Counted from the stretch's first letter, positions 23,839 through 34,558 are shown. The stretch: 64,000 nucleotides of DNA from Erinaceus europaeus (GCF_950295315.1 NC_080181.1:32034764-32098763), one strand, 5' to 3'. Notes: generated by a model from the letters alone, not told the origin. Program-made: numbers and translations.

Positions 23839-24040
23839 ATGGGGACCAGGTAGTGGCACACCTGGTTGAGCACACGTTACAATATAAAAGGACCTGAGTT
23901 CGAGGTCCCAGTCCCCACCTACAGGGGGAAAGCTTCACAGGTGGTGAAGCTGTGCTACTGGTGTAGCTTAGTCTCCCTCCCTATCTCCCCCTTCTCTCTC
24001 AATTTCTGGCTGTCTCTATAATAAAAAAAAATTTTTTTAA
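23839..24040 (+). repeat. Group B SINE
   Basis: Head ggggaccaggtagtggcaca, B box gagttcgaggtcc, CT-rich body and A-rich tail. Confidence 0.9.
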
Positions 24041-24453
24041 AGAAAAAAGAGGAACCAGTCATGTCCCTCGCTGGTTTTCATGACCATATTGCCCTGTGTA
24101 TCAACCCTGTTTTTATCTTCTCTTTGTGCTACTACTTCTGTTTCCTTTCTCTCTGGAAATATTTTAATGACAAGTCAAAAGAGCTACGAATACACACAGA
24201 GCCTGTCTTTACAATTCATCCCTTCACCGTCTAGGCATGAAAAAAAGGGGATTTGTCCATTTTAAAACACGACACGTGACTATGCACATTTGTGATATAA
24301 ATATGATATGTATTATTCTACAACTGTTTTCCCCCCCATTTCACTAAGAAAGTACATAGTTTTTTTTTTCTTCTTTTTTTTTTCTATTACTAGAGCACTG
24401 CTCAGCTTTGGCTTATGGTAGTGTGGGGGATTGAACCTGAGACTTTGGAGCCT

Positions 24454-25082
24454 TTCTTCTTCTTCTAGCGTCTGCCCTTCTTCCATAGCCAGTCAACAGC
24501 GTCAGGTTGAGCCTGATGTAAAGTTTCAAGACCTCCTTTGAATCTGGAGAGGTGGCAGTCATTGACTATGTGGGTCATAGTCTGTCTGGAGCCGCAGGGG
24601 CAGTTCGGGTCGTCTCTGGCTCCCCAGCAATGGAACATAGCAGCGCACCGGCCATGGCCTGTTCGATAGCGATTGAGGAGGGCCCAATCATAACGTGCTA
24701 GGTCAAAGCCGGGTTGACGCTTGCAGGGGTCTGTGATGAGGTGTTTGTTCTTTACCTCAGCTGACTGCCAACTCTGTTTCCAAGAGTCTGGAACAGAGAA
24801 GTTCAGTGTAGGCATAGGGGACCAGATTGGGTGACGAGACGTCAAGCGTTGGACAGGGTGGGCGAAGATATCCGCATATATTGGCAGGTCTGGTCGAGTG
24901 TAGACGTGGGAAATGAACTTAGATGATGCCGCATCCCGACGAATATCTGGTGGGGCGATGTTGCTGAGAACTGGCAGCCATGGAACCGGGGTGGAACGGA
25001 TGGTTCCAGAAATTATCCTCATGGAGGAATATAATTTGGAATCGACCAAGTGGACATGGGGGCTACGGAACCATACTGGGGC
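24454..25082 (-). mobile_element. Vingi/Ingi-type non-LTR retrotransposon, 5'-truncated
   Basis: A 629-base insertion in a group C SINE, flanked by the exact 12-base duplication actttggagcct (24442-24453 and 25083-25094). On the minus strand it ends with a short (AAG)n-type tail directly after the ORF stop, so almost no 3' UTR exists. The 5' end begins mid-ORF, as expected when target-primed reverse transcription stops early. Vingi is an Ingi-related clade lacking RNase H, reported in hedgehogs. The clade name is from recognition of the C-terminal protein pattern plus host context; other Jockey/Ingi-group elements are the alternative. Confidence 0.82.
24465..25082 (-). pseudogene. C-terminal 205 codons of a Vingi/Ingi-type reverse transcriptase, frame open
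   Basis: The frame is open from the insertion's first base to the TAG at 24465-24467, with no stop or frameshift, although the endonuclease and catalytic RT core are missing. The N-terminal end reads APVWFRS, followed by MRIISGTIRSTPVPWLPVLS, the RT thumb and connection pattern of Jockey/Ingi-group elements. Near the C-terminus are LLNRYRTGHGRC and a zinc-knuckle-like CPCG...TMTHIVNDC segment, with Cys and His spaced as a CCHC-type motif, then a tryptophan-containing end (DAVDWLWKK). In a full element this part would help bind template RNA. It has no start codon or promoter of its own, so it is a fragment, not a gene. Confidence 0.85.
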
Positions 25083-25142
25083 ACTTTGGAGCCTCAGGCA
25101 GGAGAGTCTCTTTGCATAACCATTATGTTATCTACCCCCGCC

Positions 25143-25311
25143 CAGTACATACTTCTGATGTCCATAAGTGCTGAAATGCTTCATTCTTTGTACCAGTTGT
25201 AATGAATGTTAAAAAAATGTTACCAAGTTTGTCTCAGCTGTTTAGTTTTTGTCCAGCCAACGTTTCTACATGGGGTTAGACCATCAGGGACATTCGTGGA
25301 AAAAAATTTTT
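25143..25311. other. Unassigned spacer
   Basis: Short sequence between two SINEs, nothing recognised. Confidence 0.4.
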
Positions 25312-25480
25312 TTTTCAGGCTGATGAAATAGCTCTCTTGGATAGTGTACTGCTTAGCCATGTGCATGACTCAGGTTTGAACCCAGCCCCACGGAACTGAA
25401 AGAAGTTTCTGTGATCTACTCTCAGCCTTTTTCTCTCTCTCAATCTCTGTCTCCAGAACTAATAATAATAATAATGATAA
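25312..25480 (+). repeat. Group D SINE
   Basis: Head ggctgatgaaatagctctct, B-box-like aggtttgaacccagcc, CT-rich body and (AAT)n tail. Confidence 0.75.
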
Positions 25481-25495
25481 TTTTAGAGTTTTATT

Positions 25496-26122
25496 TCTGG
25501 GGACCAGTGGTGGCACACTGGGTTAAGCTCACATAGTAAGACACTCAGGGACCCGCACAAGGAGCCCGGCTCAATCCCCCAGTCCCCCACCTGTGGGGCA
25601 TCCACTTGACAAGCGGTGAAACAGGTCTATGGGTGTTTCTCTTTCTCTCTCTATCTCCCTAACCCTCTCAATTTCTCTCTGTCCTGTCATATAGTAAACA
25701 ACACGTGACTCCGTTTAAAGTTAAATCACAAGAGAGGTTTATTCACTGTAAAAGTGAGGGAAGAGGTCTAGGCAAAAGTCCAAAGTCTGCAACTAAGCTA
25801 CTCAACACCACCATGTGAAGAGATCAAGATAAGTCCTGAGCCACATCAACAGGAGTGTGCTGTGATGAAGGTAATCAGACCAAGAGACTGAGCTGCTAAA
25901 AGTCCTTGCTTCCTTGCTTATATATCCCTGCACCCATATTCCCTGGTGAGTGTGTTTTGCCTCAGGCTGGCATCATTTGTATGTTAATTGTCCCAAATTC
26001 CTGTTGGGGTCACATAACTAATTAAAAAAAAAAAGTGAAAAATGGCCATCAGGAGCAGTGGATTCACAGTGCAGGCACCAAGCCTCAGCAACAATCACAG
26101 AATCAAAAAAAAAAAAAAAAAA
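25496..26122 (+). repeat. Group B SINE with 3' extension, split by an LTR
   Basis: The 5' part (25496-25690) ends in tctctgtcctgtca. The extension resumes after 26020 with atggccatcaggagcagtgg and ccaagcctcagcaacaatc, then an A tail. The sequence between is foreign. Confidence 0.82.
25691..26020 (-). mobile_element. LTR (solo) inside a SINE
   Basis: About 330 bases that read as an LTR on the minus strand. It has a TATA-like gggatatataagcaagg (plus-strand 25913-25929 region), an AATAAA signal about 180 bases downstream (seen as tttattcac near 25738), and ends starting TGTGACCCC. No convincing target duplication was found, so the edges are approximate. ERV class cannot be assigned by eye. Confidence 0.6.
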
Positions 26123-26339
26123 GAATTTTCTTTCCTCCTTGAGAGAGGCCAGAATTGGAAGTCAATTGATATTTACCTTTCTAATTGTTATAAACATCCC
26201 CAATACAGTTCCAAAAAATACACACACTTGGATCCTCAGCCTAATGACACAGAATTACATTCCTGTGTACCTTCACTGACACATACTGCTATGTTCTTAT
26301 TAGCTTGGGGAGGTAATTTGTACTTGGTATTATAATTTG

Positions 26340-26880
26340 TACATCCCTGATTACTCATGAGGATCAGCAGCTTTTCAGATACTTATGTATTATTCTATTT
26401 TGACAGACTGCTGATTCATACCCTGTGTCTATTTTCTGTTGGGTTATTTATCTTTTTGTTGTTGCTGATTTATAGCTATTCTTTACTTAGTTCAGATATT
26501 ACTGCTGTAGATATTGGTAATAATTCCCCCATACTACCATTTGCCTTCTAACTGCTTCCTTTTATGGTTTTCTACTAGGATTTTTTTTTTTTTTGGATTT
26601 AATGAGACTAGATCAATACATCAGTATTTCCCTTCATTGACTTTGAATTTCTCGTTTTAATTATAAAATGTTTCCCTACTCCCAAAGTTGTGTGTAGTTG
26701 TATGTGAAAAATTGTTTATTTTTCCTGACACTATCAGGATATTTCTACTTTAATTCTCAACTCTCGAATCTGCTTGCATTTGTGTTATTTATTTATTTTT
26801 TCTAATAAGGGGTGTAGTCTTACTAAAAACATCACTTATATAACATGTTTTTGATAGACTTATGTGATTAAGACACCCCT
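26340..26880 (-). repeat. Old L1 (L1M-type) fragment, antisense
   Basis: Order of ggatcagcagcttttcagat, ttgggttatttatctttttg and the following T-rich blocks is the antisense of the L1 ORF2 C-terminal region. Highly diverged. Confidence 0.55.
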
Positions 26881-27439
26881 ACATAAAGAACACATAGAGG
26901 TAACAAAAAAATTACATTTTACAGGGACCAGGTGGTGGAGAACACAGAAAGAGAAGAGTGAGGTTCCTCTCCACCTGCTCTCTGCCCTTTGCACAAGGTC
27001 ATAGGAGCTAATGTAGACAGGGCGGCTGGTTAGCAAAGCAGAAAGAAACTACACCATTCCACTGAGTGAGCAATTGACCAGCATTCATATAAAGTCTCAG
27101 TCATCTTTCATTGTCAAATCACTTTGATGTCAGTTTCACATCAGGTCCAGAAACTGTTTTTGCTAGCCCTAGACTGTGGAGTCAAGCCCCCTTCCCAGCA
27201 CCTATAAAAGCCCCCATTCCCAACTCTACCCCTTATACCCACCTCAATAATCAAGACCAAGCTACCATAACTAATTCATCATCCACATACAACAAGTTTG
27301 ACTCCTAAGTGTCCATGTGGAGTTAATTAGACAAATATCACTAGCTAAAGTCCAACTGATTATTACGACACCATAGGAGGATTTAACATCAGAGCATACA
27401 GCATGTGCCTTGAACGTGCCTGATCGCTCCTGGAAGCTG
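26881..27439. other. Unassigned sequence
   Basis: A SINE head remnant (gggaccaggtggtgg) is visible near 26923. The rest is unrecognised. Confidence 0.4.
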
Positions 27440-27610
27440 TATGGGGTCATCAGCTGACAATTAGTATTCAGCAGCAGCAATGGCCTGTTTTTATCACTGC
27501 TGATTTAATAAGGCAGTTATTGTGCTCTCTGTTAATATCTATTGATTACAGTTTAAAGCTGAACATCAAGCATATATGTGCTTGGCTAACTGGAGTAGTT
27601 AGCATACATT
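27440..27610. promoter_or_regulatory. Candidate conserved noncoding block
   Basis: Repeat-free, with a gctgatttaataaggcagtt segment and several AT-rich cores. Suggestive by appearance only. Confidence 0.2.
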
Positions 27611-27639
27611 CTTATTGAATCTGACTCAGTCCTTATTGT

Positions 27640-27858
27640 TTTTTAAATTTCTTTATTATCTTTATTTTTATTGGATAGAGACAGTCAGAAATTGAGAAGA
27701 ATGGGGAGATAGAGAGGGAGAGAGACAGAGAGACACTTGCAGCCCTGCTTAACCACTCATGAAGTTTTCCCCCTGCAGGTGGGGACCAGAGCTTAAACCC
27801 AGTTCCTTACACACTGGAACATGTGCACTCAACCAGGTGTGCCACCACCCAGCACCCC
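27640..27858 (-). repeat. Group B SINE
   Basis: Reversed copy: ttattggatagagacag, purine body, ccctgcaggtggggacca, and head ending gccaccacccagcacc. Confidence 0.9.
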
Positions 27859-28634
27859 CTCCCAACTGGGTCTTTATTATGGACACTCTAAGATTGAGTT
27901 TTCAGCCTTATGAAGGGAGCCTGGAAGAGGCAGCATGAGTCTAGCAGCTGATGGCTTACAGAGGAAGATGTTTTACGTTCAGAGAATTTGAGAAAGGCAC
28001 TGGTTGGAGGTACCTGCTTTTCTCTAAAGAAATTCTAAGTCTAGAAGCTGTGAGTTTTCAGGTTGCCATGGTAGCTAGAATTAAGTTAGCCATAACCCTT
28101 CCCTGCAGTTTGAATGGAGAGCTTGTTCTTCCTTCTCTGCTTGGGGACAAGTCCAACAACCTTCCAACTCAGGAGAATAAATGGCTGTTCCATGTTGACC
28201 AAGGGTTTTTCTAACACTGATAGCAAAGCTTAATGCAACTAAGGGTCTATTCAGATCTTTCCAAACTCCTGTACCTTTAACCTTGGAATCAGATAGATTT
28301 AGTTGTATCCCACCCTGCCATACAATGCATAAAACAAGCTTTTTAATCTGTGGTATTCCATGAGTTCTGAGAGAAGGTCCCCCACTTATATCTCCATTTA
28401 GATAATGAAGTGGACTTCTGTTGTTGGTTCAGTGTTTTCTTTTTCGGGGAAGGTTACTTTGGTGTCACTGTTCTTGAAAATATATCTGTCTCTTATATAC
28501 AGTAAAAGCACAATGTAAGTTACTAATTTAATTAAATGGATGGGATCTTCTTTGATCTTTCTTTTGATGCTGTGCTATCACTTGCTTTTAAACCCTATTT
28601 GCATTTTTTCTTTTTTTTTTCTTTTTTTCTTTTT
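27859..28634. other. Unique sequence
   Basis: No repeat or exon recognised. Ends in a T-rich tract (28607-28638). Confidence 0.45.
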
Positions 28635-28960
28635 TTAGTATTTTGTTTACTGAGGTGTAACATTCAAATTGTGAAGCACATAAAGGGCACTGATCTTACA
28701 AGCCCACCTCCATGACATTGTCACACATGCACTTGTATAAAGATGCTTGGATCAAAATAAAGAACACCCCTATCATACTACAAGATTTCTTCCTGCCAAT
28801 CTGTAGATATTATCCCTGAAAGCCTTCCCTGCCAGTACCAAAACTACACTCGCTTCTACCATCATTTGTTTTGCATGTTCATTAGTTTAATAAAATTGCA
28901 ATCATACTGTGTGTACACTTTGGTGTCCAGGAAACAGTCATTTATGAACATTAAAAATAA
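28635..28960. repeat. Old L1 (L1M-type) 3' region
   Basis: Begins tttactgaggtgtaacattc and continues with gcactgatcttacaagccc and aataaagaacacccctatca, the order found in old L1M 3' sequence. Orientation left open. Confidence 0.6.
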
Positions 28961-29104
28961 GCCTATCTTAGTCAGGGTACTTTATTTATTTATTTTTCAG
29001 TCAGTTAACTCCACTTGGCAACATCTCCAATAACCTAATTGTGTTTACTGATATGTCGGGTTTGGGGCCTGCCTGAAGAACTGAGACAGTCCACACTAGG
29101 ATTT

Positions 29105-29462
29105 TTTTTTTTTTTGTCTCCAGGGTTATTGCTGTGGTTCACTCAGTGCCTGCACCATGAATCCACTGCTCCTGGAGGCCATTTGTTTCCCTTTTTATTG
29201 CTCTTGTTGTTGCAGCCTCATTGTGGTTATTATTATTATTGTTATTGTTGATGCCGTTCATTGTTGGATAGGACAGAGAGAAATGGGGAGTTGAGAAGAA
29301 GACAGACGAGGGAGAGAAAGACAGACACCTGCAGACCTGCTTCACCACCTGTGAAGTGATTCCCCTGCAGGTGGGGAGTTGGGGGCTTGAACTGGGATCC
29401 TTATGCGGCCCTCGCAGTTTAAGCCAAGTGAGCTTAACCCACTGCACTACCGCCCGACCCCC
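29105..29462 (-). repeat. Group A SINE with 3' extension and target duplication
   Basis: Flanked by the exact 14-base duplication ccacactaggattt (29091-29104 and 29463-29476). The reversed extension (gcctgcaccatgaatccact) precedes a full A-type body and head. Confidence 0.95.
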
Positions 29463-29476
29463 CCACACTAGGATTT

Positions 29477-30065
29477 CATAGCCAACACCATTCTCCTATA
29501 TGGATTCTGGTGAGAGCATTTGAAACAAAAATACTAATAAGAGGTAGCTGCTGCAGTCTCCCTCTCAACTCAGATTTGTCAACATTCACTAGAGGTAGGG
29601 AAAAAGAGGACTGTCATTTTGTCACTGTATCTTTCTTATAAAAGAGAGAGAGAGAGAGAGTATTGGGAATAAGATATGTGACAGTGACACCTGGTACTGA
29701 CTGCATCTTATCTTTGGACATGGCTATGTATAGCTCAATTAACTGTGCAAGGAAAAGCATTCTGGGTTAGGCCTAGGGGTTAACTAAGGATTTTTAGAAG
29801 ATGCATAATAGAACTCAATGTACATGAGAAAGCAAGATTTCAGGACATTAATTGGCATCAGACAAGGTCCTCAAATTCAAAAATAGGCAGTGTATATGAA
29901 TATAAGTCAGCAAGTAGGAAGTTGGGTCCTAATCTTGAGCTCTATACTTGAGTCCTGAACTTGAGCTTGAGGATCTTGATATGAGACCAACAATAGCTTT
30001 GGAAGAAATAATTATTTGGCAGGCTATGAGGACAGAGACCAGCACAGAAATTGGCCTTTCCTATA
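29477..30065. other. Unique sequence with a short (AG)n run
   Basis: An (AG)n run lies at 29644-29660. Otherwise unrecognised. Confidence 0.5.
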
Positions 30066-30298
30066 ACAGTGTTCCTCTAACTGTGGTCTGTTTAGCAAGC
30101 AGCATCAGCTTTGCTGAGAAAATGTGTAAGAAATGCAAATTCTCAGACCTATTAAACTCTAAGTGGAGGTCCAGAATTCTATATTTAAAACCTTCTGGAT
30201 GGTGCTGATATTAAATCACAAACTCTGAGTTGAGGTCCAGAAAGCTATTTTTAAAACCTTCTGGATGGTGCTGATACTAGTTAACGTTTGGAAATCAC
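30066..30298 (+). mobile_element. MER5A-like hAT MITE with internal duplication
   Basis: Starts near cagtgttcctctaactgtgg, has cagcatcagctttgctgag and gaaatgcaaattctcagacc, and ends gtttggaaatcacagg, the MER5A order. A segment of about 65 bases (from aaactct to gctgatact) is present twice in tandem. MER5A is a fossil non-autonomous Charlie-type element with no coding capacity. Confidence 0.8.
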
Positions 30299-30614
30299 AG
30301 GTATAAGAGCTGAGAATGAAGATGCTGAGTAAAGAGAGTCTATTTCTCAAGAGTTAGGAAGTAATGTTATTACTGAGCTAAAATTAAGTAAGAAAAAGAA
30401 ATGACATTAAGTCCTAAGACAACAGTCTGCACAGTGACTTGAATCTCTACTCTACCAAAAAGGCCTTCTCTTGGCATGAAGACAGTGGCTGGACAGAACT
30501 GACGCCATCAAGCAGAGCTCTGTGATATGGATATATGGATACAACTGTTCATTCTGAGTGTAGGGGATTTTTCACAGTGTGCTAAAATTCTAGCTTCTGT
30601 CTCCCTCCACCACT

Positions 30615-30758
30615 TTTTTGTTTTGTTTTGTTTTGTTTAAATCAGACAACTGCTCAACTCTAACTTGAGCTAGTGCTGAGGATTTGAACCTGGGACCTTG
30701 AAATCTCATGCACTATTTTTTTTTTTTTTACATAACCAGTGTACTATCTTCCTAGTCC
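30615..30758 (-). repeat. Group C SINE
   Basis: (GTTTT)n-type tail, actgctcaactctaacttg, gatttgaacctgggacctt, then an internal T-run at 30718-30730. Confidence 0.75.
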
Positions 30759-30849
30759 TCTTACCACTTTTGAAACATAGAGACAGATTCTATCTTTACT
30801 CATGCTATCTAATAAAATACTTGAACCTTGAGGAGAGTTCAAAACAATT

Positions 30850-31072
30850 TGGGGGCAGGTGGGTGGTAGCACGCCTAGTTGAGTGCACATGTTACAGTGC
30901 ACAAGGACCCAGGTTCAAGCCCCTGGTTCCCACATGCAGGGAGAAAGCTTTGCGAGTGCTGAAGCAGTGTTGTGGGTATCTCTCTGTCTCTCTTCCTCTC
31001 TGTCTCCCCCCTCCCTTTAGATTTCTGTCTATTTCTATCCAATAAATAAATAAAGATAATTTTAAAAAGAAA
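30850..31072 (+). repeat. Group B SINE
   Basis: Head ggggcaggtgggtggtagca, gtgcacatgttacagtgcac, B box ggttcaagccc, CT-rich body, (AAAT)n tail. Confidence 0.93.
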
Positions 31073-31189
31073 AGGTACAGTTGAAGTAGAATATTGTTTA
31101 AAAAATACTGTGGGATAACTGAGAGAGGGAGGGAATTAGTTAATATAAGACTAGATAGAGAAATTATAAGCAGAGCATACACATGTGCA

Positions 31190-31475
31190 CTGTATGAATC
31201 TCTGTATGTGAAATGCAAAGAAGTAGCACATTCAATGAGACAGAAAGGAGGCTGGTAGTTGCCAGGAGCAAGGTGGAAGGAAGGAGGGTGTGGTGGGGAG
31301 TGATTGATGGAAACTTGAGGTCTCTTTGTTGGGGGGAGGATGAAAATGTTCTGGAAGTAGAGAGCGGAAATGTTGTACAACCTTGTGAATATACTAAAAA
31401 CTACTGAATTGTGTGCTTTGAAAGGGTGAACTTTACAGTATGTGAATTACATCTCAATAAAAATAATTACATTTT
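31190..31475 (+). repeat. Old L1 (L1M-type) 3' UTR
   Basis: Contains ggctggtagttgccaggagc, gatgaaaatgttctggaagt, actgaattgtgtgctttgaa and catctcaataaaaataa, the order of the common mammalian L1M 3' UTR. Confidence 0.8.
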
Positions 31476-31734
31476 TAAAGGAGGAGATGTGAATATCCAG
31501 CAAAGTATTTTGGAAGAAAAACTGCCTAAGCCTGAGCTATTCCGAGAAGGCACAGGAGGCATCAGATAATGTGCCTTAACAAGACAAAGCTGCAAATACA
31601 AAGAGAGAGCAGAGCAGTGAATCAGCCTCTGTGGAAGTATCCTATGGCCAAATACACCAGTGGTCACCAGGCCCCATATGCATTTGTACCACAATGCCCA
31701 AGATGCATGGATATTTCTTTTCTTTTCTTTTCTT

Positions 31735-32026
31735 TTTTTAAAATTTTTTTAAATATTTATTTTATTTATTTATTCCCTTTGTTGTCCTTGTTGTTTTATT
31801 GTTGTAGTTATTATTGTTGTTGTCATTGTTGGATAGGACAGAGAGAAATGGAGAGAGGAGGAGAAGACAGAGAGGAGGAGAGAAAGATAGACACCTGCAG
31901 ACCTGCTTCACCGCCTGTGAAGCTACTCCCCTGCAGGTGGGGAGCCGGGGCTCAAACTGGGATCCTTATGCCGGTCCTTGTGCTTTGCGCCACCTGTGCT
32001 TAACCCGCTGTGCTACAGCCCGACTC
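31735..32026 (-). repeat. Group A SINE, full length
   Basis: Reversed copy with long A/T tail, purine-rich body and head ending gctacagcccgactccc. Confidence 0.94.
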
Positions 32027-32039
32027 CCTCTTTTCTTTT

Positions 32040-32219
32040 TTTAAGTGTATTTATTTACTTACTTTGGATAGAGATGGAGAGATATTGAGACAGAATTGAG
32101 AGACAGACATACACCCACACACACTAGCAGCACCACTTCATTGCTCATGAAGCTTCCGCTCTGCAGGTGGGGAGTTGGTGTTTGTACACTGTATCATGGA
32201 TGCACCACCACCTGGCCCC
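32040..32219 (-). repeat. Group B SINE, diverged
   Basis: Reversed copy directly beside the group A SINE, with ctctgcaggtggggagttgg and head ending caccaccacctggcccc. Confidence 0.78.
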
Positions 32220-33132
32220 AGTGCATGAATGTTAGTCAGTGTAGACCCCTCTCCCTCCAAATAGTTACGCTACTCACAGTGAAGGTAAGAACACATGAGC
32301 AAAGACAGTGTCAGGGAAGACAAATCAAAACAATCCTCTCTGGGGCTCTTTTTCCATTAAATGGAAAAAATAATACTAACAGTCACACATGGGAGTTTTA
32401 AGAGAATCAAAGATGGCAGCACCTGGGAAGTGGAGAAAAGGCATAGAAACAGGGCCAGCTACACTGGGTCTTGTCCTGCTCAAATGTGGAACCACAGAAC
32501 TGGACCAGTACAGAGTTTGAAGGTGGGTCTCTGATCTCTCTCCAAAGGCAGCGGTGCAAATGGGCTGTCATGCGGACAGGCTTCCAGGGCTGAGAGCTGC
32601 AGACAGCTTGCTGGCTTTTGCTGGGATCCAAGTCCCTTTTATGATCCCTCCTAGTTATTACCACCTATTTCTTTTTATGCTACTGCCAAAATACCACCAT
32701 CAATCTTTCGCACTCCCTGGAGGCAAAACACGGGTAATTGGATTTATCTGGTTTTAGAATTTGTTAGGTTCTGTTACAAAATAAATAAATAAATGGACCT
32801 CAAAAGAGAGAGGAGTCTTCCCCACACTGGGCTGTCGTGTCCTGCCCACGCCTGTCCGAGCCACAGCGCCATCCTCATTAATCTCAGCTATCTCCTCCTT
32901 GCACCTTTCTCTCCTGTCCTCCAGCTGGTGCCTGGGCTCACCAGGGCATGATTTAAGAAGTTTCCTCCTCTGACCCATTCGACTCCAGAAGTTTCCACCT
33001 TATATTGTTCTTCCTGAAGTTTTATCTTGGCAGTCTATCTCCATCATTGCTTTCTTGCATTCATTTCCTTCTATACTGATTTTTTTTTTCCCTTCCCCAG
33101 ACGAAGCCTACAGAACTTTAAAAACATCCCTC
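32220..33132. other. Unique sequence
   Basis: About 900 bases without a recognised repeat or exon. Confidence 0.5.
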
Positions 33133-33241
33133 TTGGGGCAAGGTGGCAATGTACCTGGTAGAGTGCACATGTTATTATGCATGAGGACCAGGGTTTAAGT
33201 GTCCAGTCTCCATCTGCAGGGTGTGTGTGTGTGTGCAGATG

Positions 33242-33272
<31 letters not shown>

Positions 33273-33345
33273 TTCCACCCCCACCTCTCTCTCTTATCCA
33301 ATATAAGGAAGGAAAGAAGGAAGGAAGGGAAGGAGGAAGGGAGAG
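33133..33345 (+). repeat. Group B SINE with (CT)n and (GGAA)n
   Basis: Head ggggcaaggtggcaatgtac, gtgcacatgttattatgcat, (GT)n at 33220-33234, (CT)n at 33246-33274, and a GGAA-rich tail from 33307. Confidence 0.82.
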
Positions 33346-33349
33346 AGGG

Positions 33350-33560
33350 GAAACAGCCTAATGATTATGCAAAAGACTTTTAAGTCTGAGGCTGGGAGGT
33401 CCCATGTTCGATTCCCAGCACCACCATAAGCCAGAGGTGATACAAATAAATATTAAAATGAGAGAAAAAGAAAAGAAGAAAAAAAAATGACCATTAGGAA
33501 TAGTGACTTTGTGCAAGCATGAAACTCCATATATAGCCATGATGGTAAATAATAATAAAA
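33350..33560 (+). repeat. Group C SINE followed by a group B-type extension
   Basis: Head agcctaatgattatgcaaaa, B box atgttcgattccc and agccagaggtgata body. The 3' part atgaccattaggaatagtga resembles the extension of group B. Confidence 0.78.
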
Positions 33561-33624
33561 ATCACTCTCTCATTCCATTTGTCTTTCTCTTATTCATGTG
33601 GCTTTGGGTTCTTGAAAACTGCCT

Positions 33625-33770
33625 CACATGGATGGACCTGCCAATGCCCATGTCAACTGCAAAAACAATTACAGAAGCAAGAAGCCCCACCTTCTGCACC
33701 CCAAAATTCATAAGGAATTTTGGTCCATACTTCCAGAGGGGGAGAAATATTAGGAGAAGATGACCACATG
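33625..33770 (+). repeat. L1 3'-UTR-type repeat fragment
   Basis: Reads gacctgccaatgcccatgtc, then caccttctgcacccc and ggtccatacttccagagg, matching the family interior. The terminal signature is absent. Confidence 0.75.
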
Positions 33771-33846
33771 GCTCTGATATCCAGTTCCATCAAAACCCAG
33801 AGAGAGATTAGCAACAGGTGTTGGTGTGGCTTAGAAAGAGAAGGTG

Positions 33847-33903
33847 GGGGCTGGGCAGTAGCGCACCAGGTTAAACTTCTAAAGTCACTTCCAGAGTCTT
33901 GCT
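33847..33903 (+). repeat. SINE head fragment
   Basis: ggggctgggcagtagcgcac is a group A/B head that is broken off before the B box, near the LTR. Confidence 0.6.
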
Positions 33904-34203
33904 TGTTGTATGCTTCACATTGGTTTTGGTCTCACCGCCCCCCCGCCTCTGGGAGATTGTGGTATGGCCCCTGCTAGTTTCGCAGGCCCTCTTCTTCCCG
34001 CCCCTGGAACCCCTACAGAGTTCTGGAGCTCTGGTGGAACCGCTGGAGGTGAAGGATCTGTGTGGTGATTAGTTTGGGTTAGTTTATGAATCATTGTTCG
34101 AGAATAAAGAAATATAGCTTCCCGGCCCAACCGTGTGTCCTCGAATCTCTGTTCACCACCACGAAGCTAGCCCGGCCTGTTGGAGCCCCGAACTTTAACA
34201 ACA
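33904..34203 (+). mobile_element. Solo LTR, ERV2-like
   Basis: Starts TGTTGTATGCTTC and ends TTTAACAACA. It carries the AATAAA signal (gagaataaagaaata near 34101). Flanks cttgct (33898-33903) and cttact (34204-34209) are a 6-base target duplication with one mismatch. It is related to the proviral LTRs 36 bases downstream, but clearly diverged from them, so it is a separate, probably older insertion. Confidence 0.9.
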
Positions 34204-34239
34204 CTTACTTTTCATCAGAATTGAACTAGCACTGTGAGT

Positions 34240-34538
34240 TGTTGTATGCTTTACATTGGGTAGTTCTCCCCCGCCGAGAGAATTGGATCAGTCCAGTTAG
34301 TTTCGCGGCCCGCTTCCAGAGTTCCAGAGTTGGAGAGTTGCAAGAGTGAGAGAGAGTGCTTGCGCCGCAGCAAAGAGACAGCAGAGTTCTGTTTGGTGAT
34401 TAGTTTGGTTTAGTTTATCAATCGTTGTTCCTGAATAAAGAAATACAGCTTCCCTGCCCAGCCGTATGTCTCTGGTCGTCTCTGTTACCCACCCGTGAAG
34501 CTAGCCCGGCCAGCTGGAGCCGCCGAATTTTAACAACA
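34240..34538 (+). repeat. 5' LTR of the non-autonomous ERV
   Basis: 299 bases, TG...CA ends, AATAAA at about 34434. It lacks a 38-base segment (GC-rich, after ctt at about 34316) that the 3' LTR retains. Confidence 0.93.
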
Positions 34539-34540
34539 AA

Positions 34541-34558
34541 TGGCACCCACGTGTACCT
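34541..34558 (+). promoter_or_regulatory. Primer-binding site, lysine-tRNA-like
   Basis: tggcacccacgtgtacct starts two bases after the 5' LTR. It resembles the tggcgcccaacgtg start of a lysine-tRNA primer site with a substitution and a one-base deletion. Confidence 0.65.

Larger units (their letters stand above)
24362..25142 (-). repeat. Group C SINE, interrupted by a Vingi-type insertion
   Basis: The left part (24362-24453) has cactgctcagctttggctta and gggattgaacctgagactt. The right part (25083-25142) resumes with tcaggcaggagagtctcttt and gcataaccattatgttatc. Joining the two restores the normal group C order, so the sequence between is a later insertion. Confidence 0.9.
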
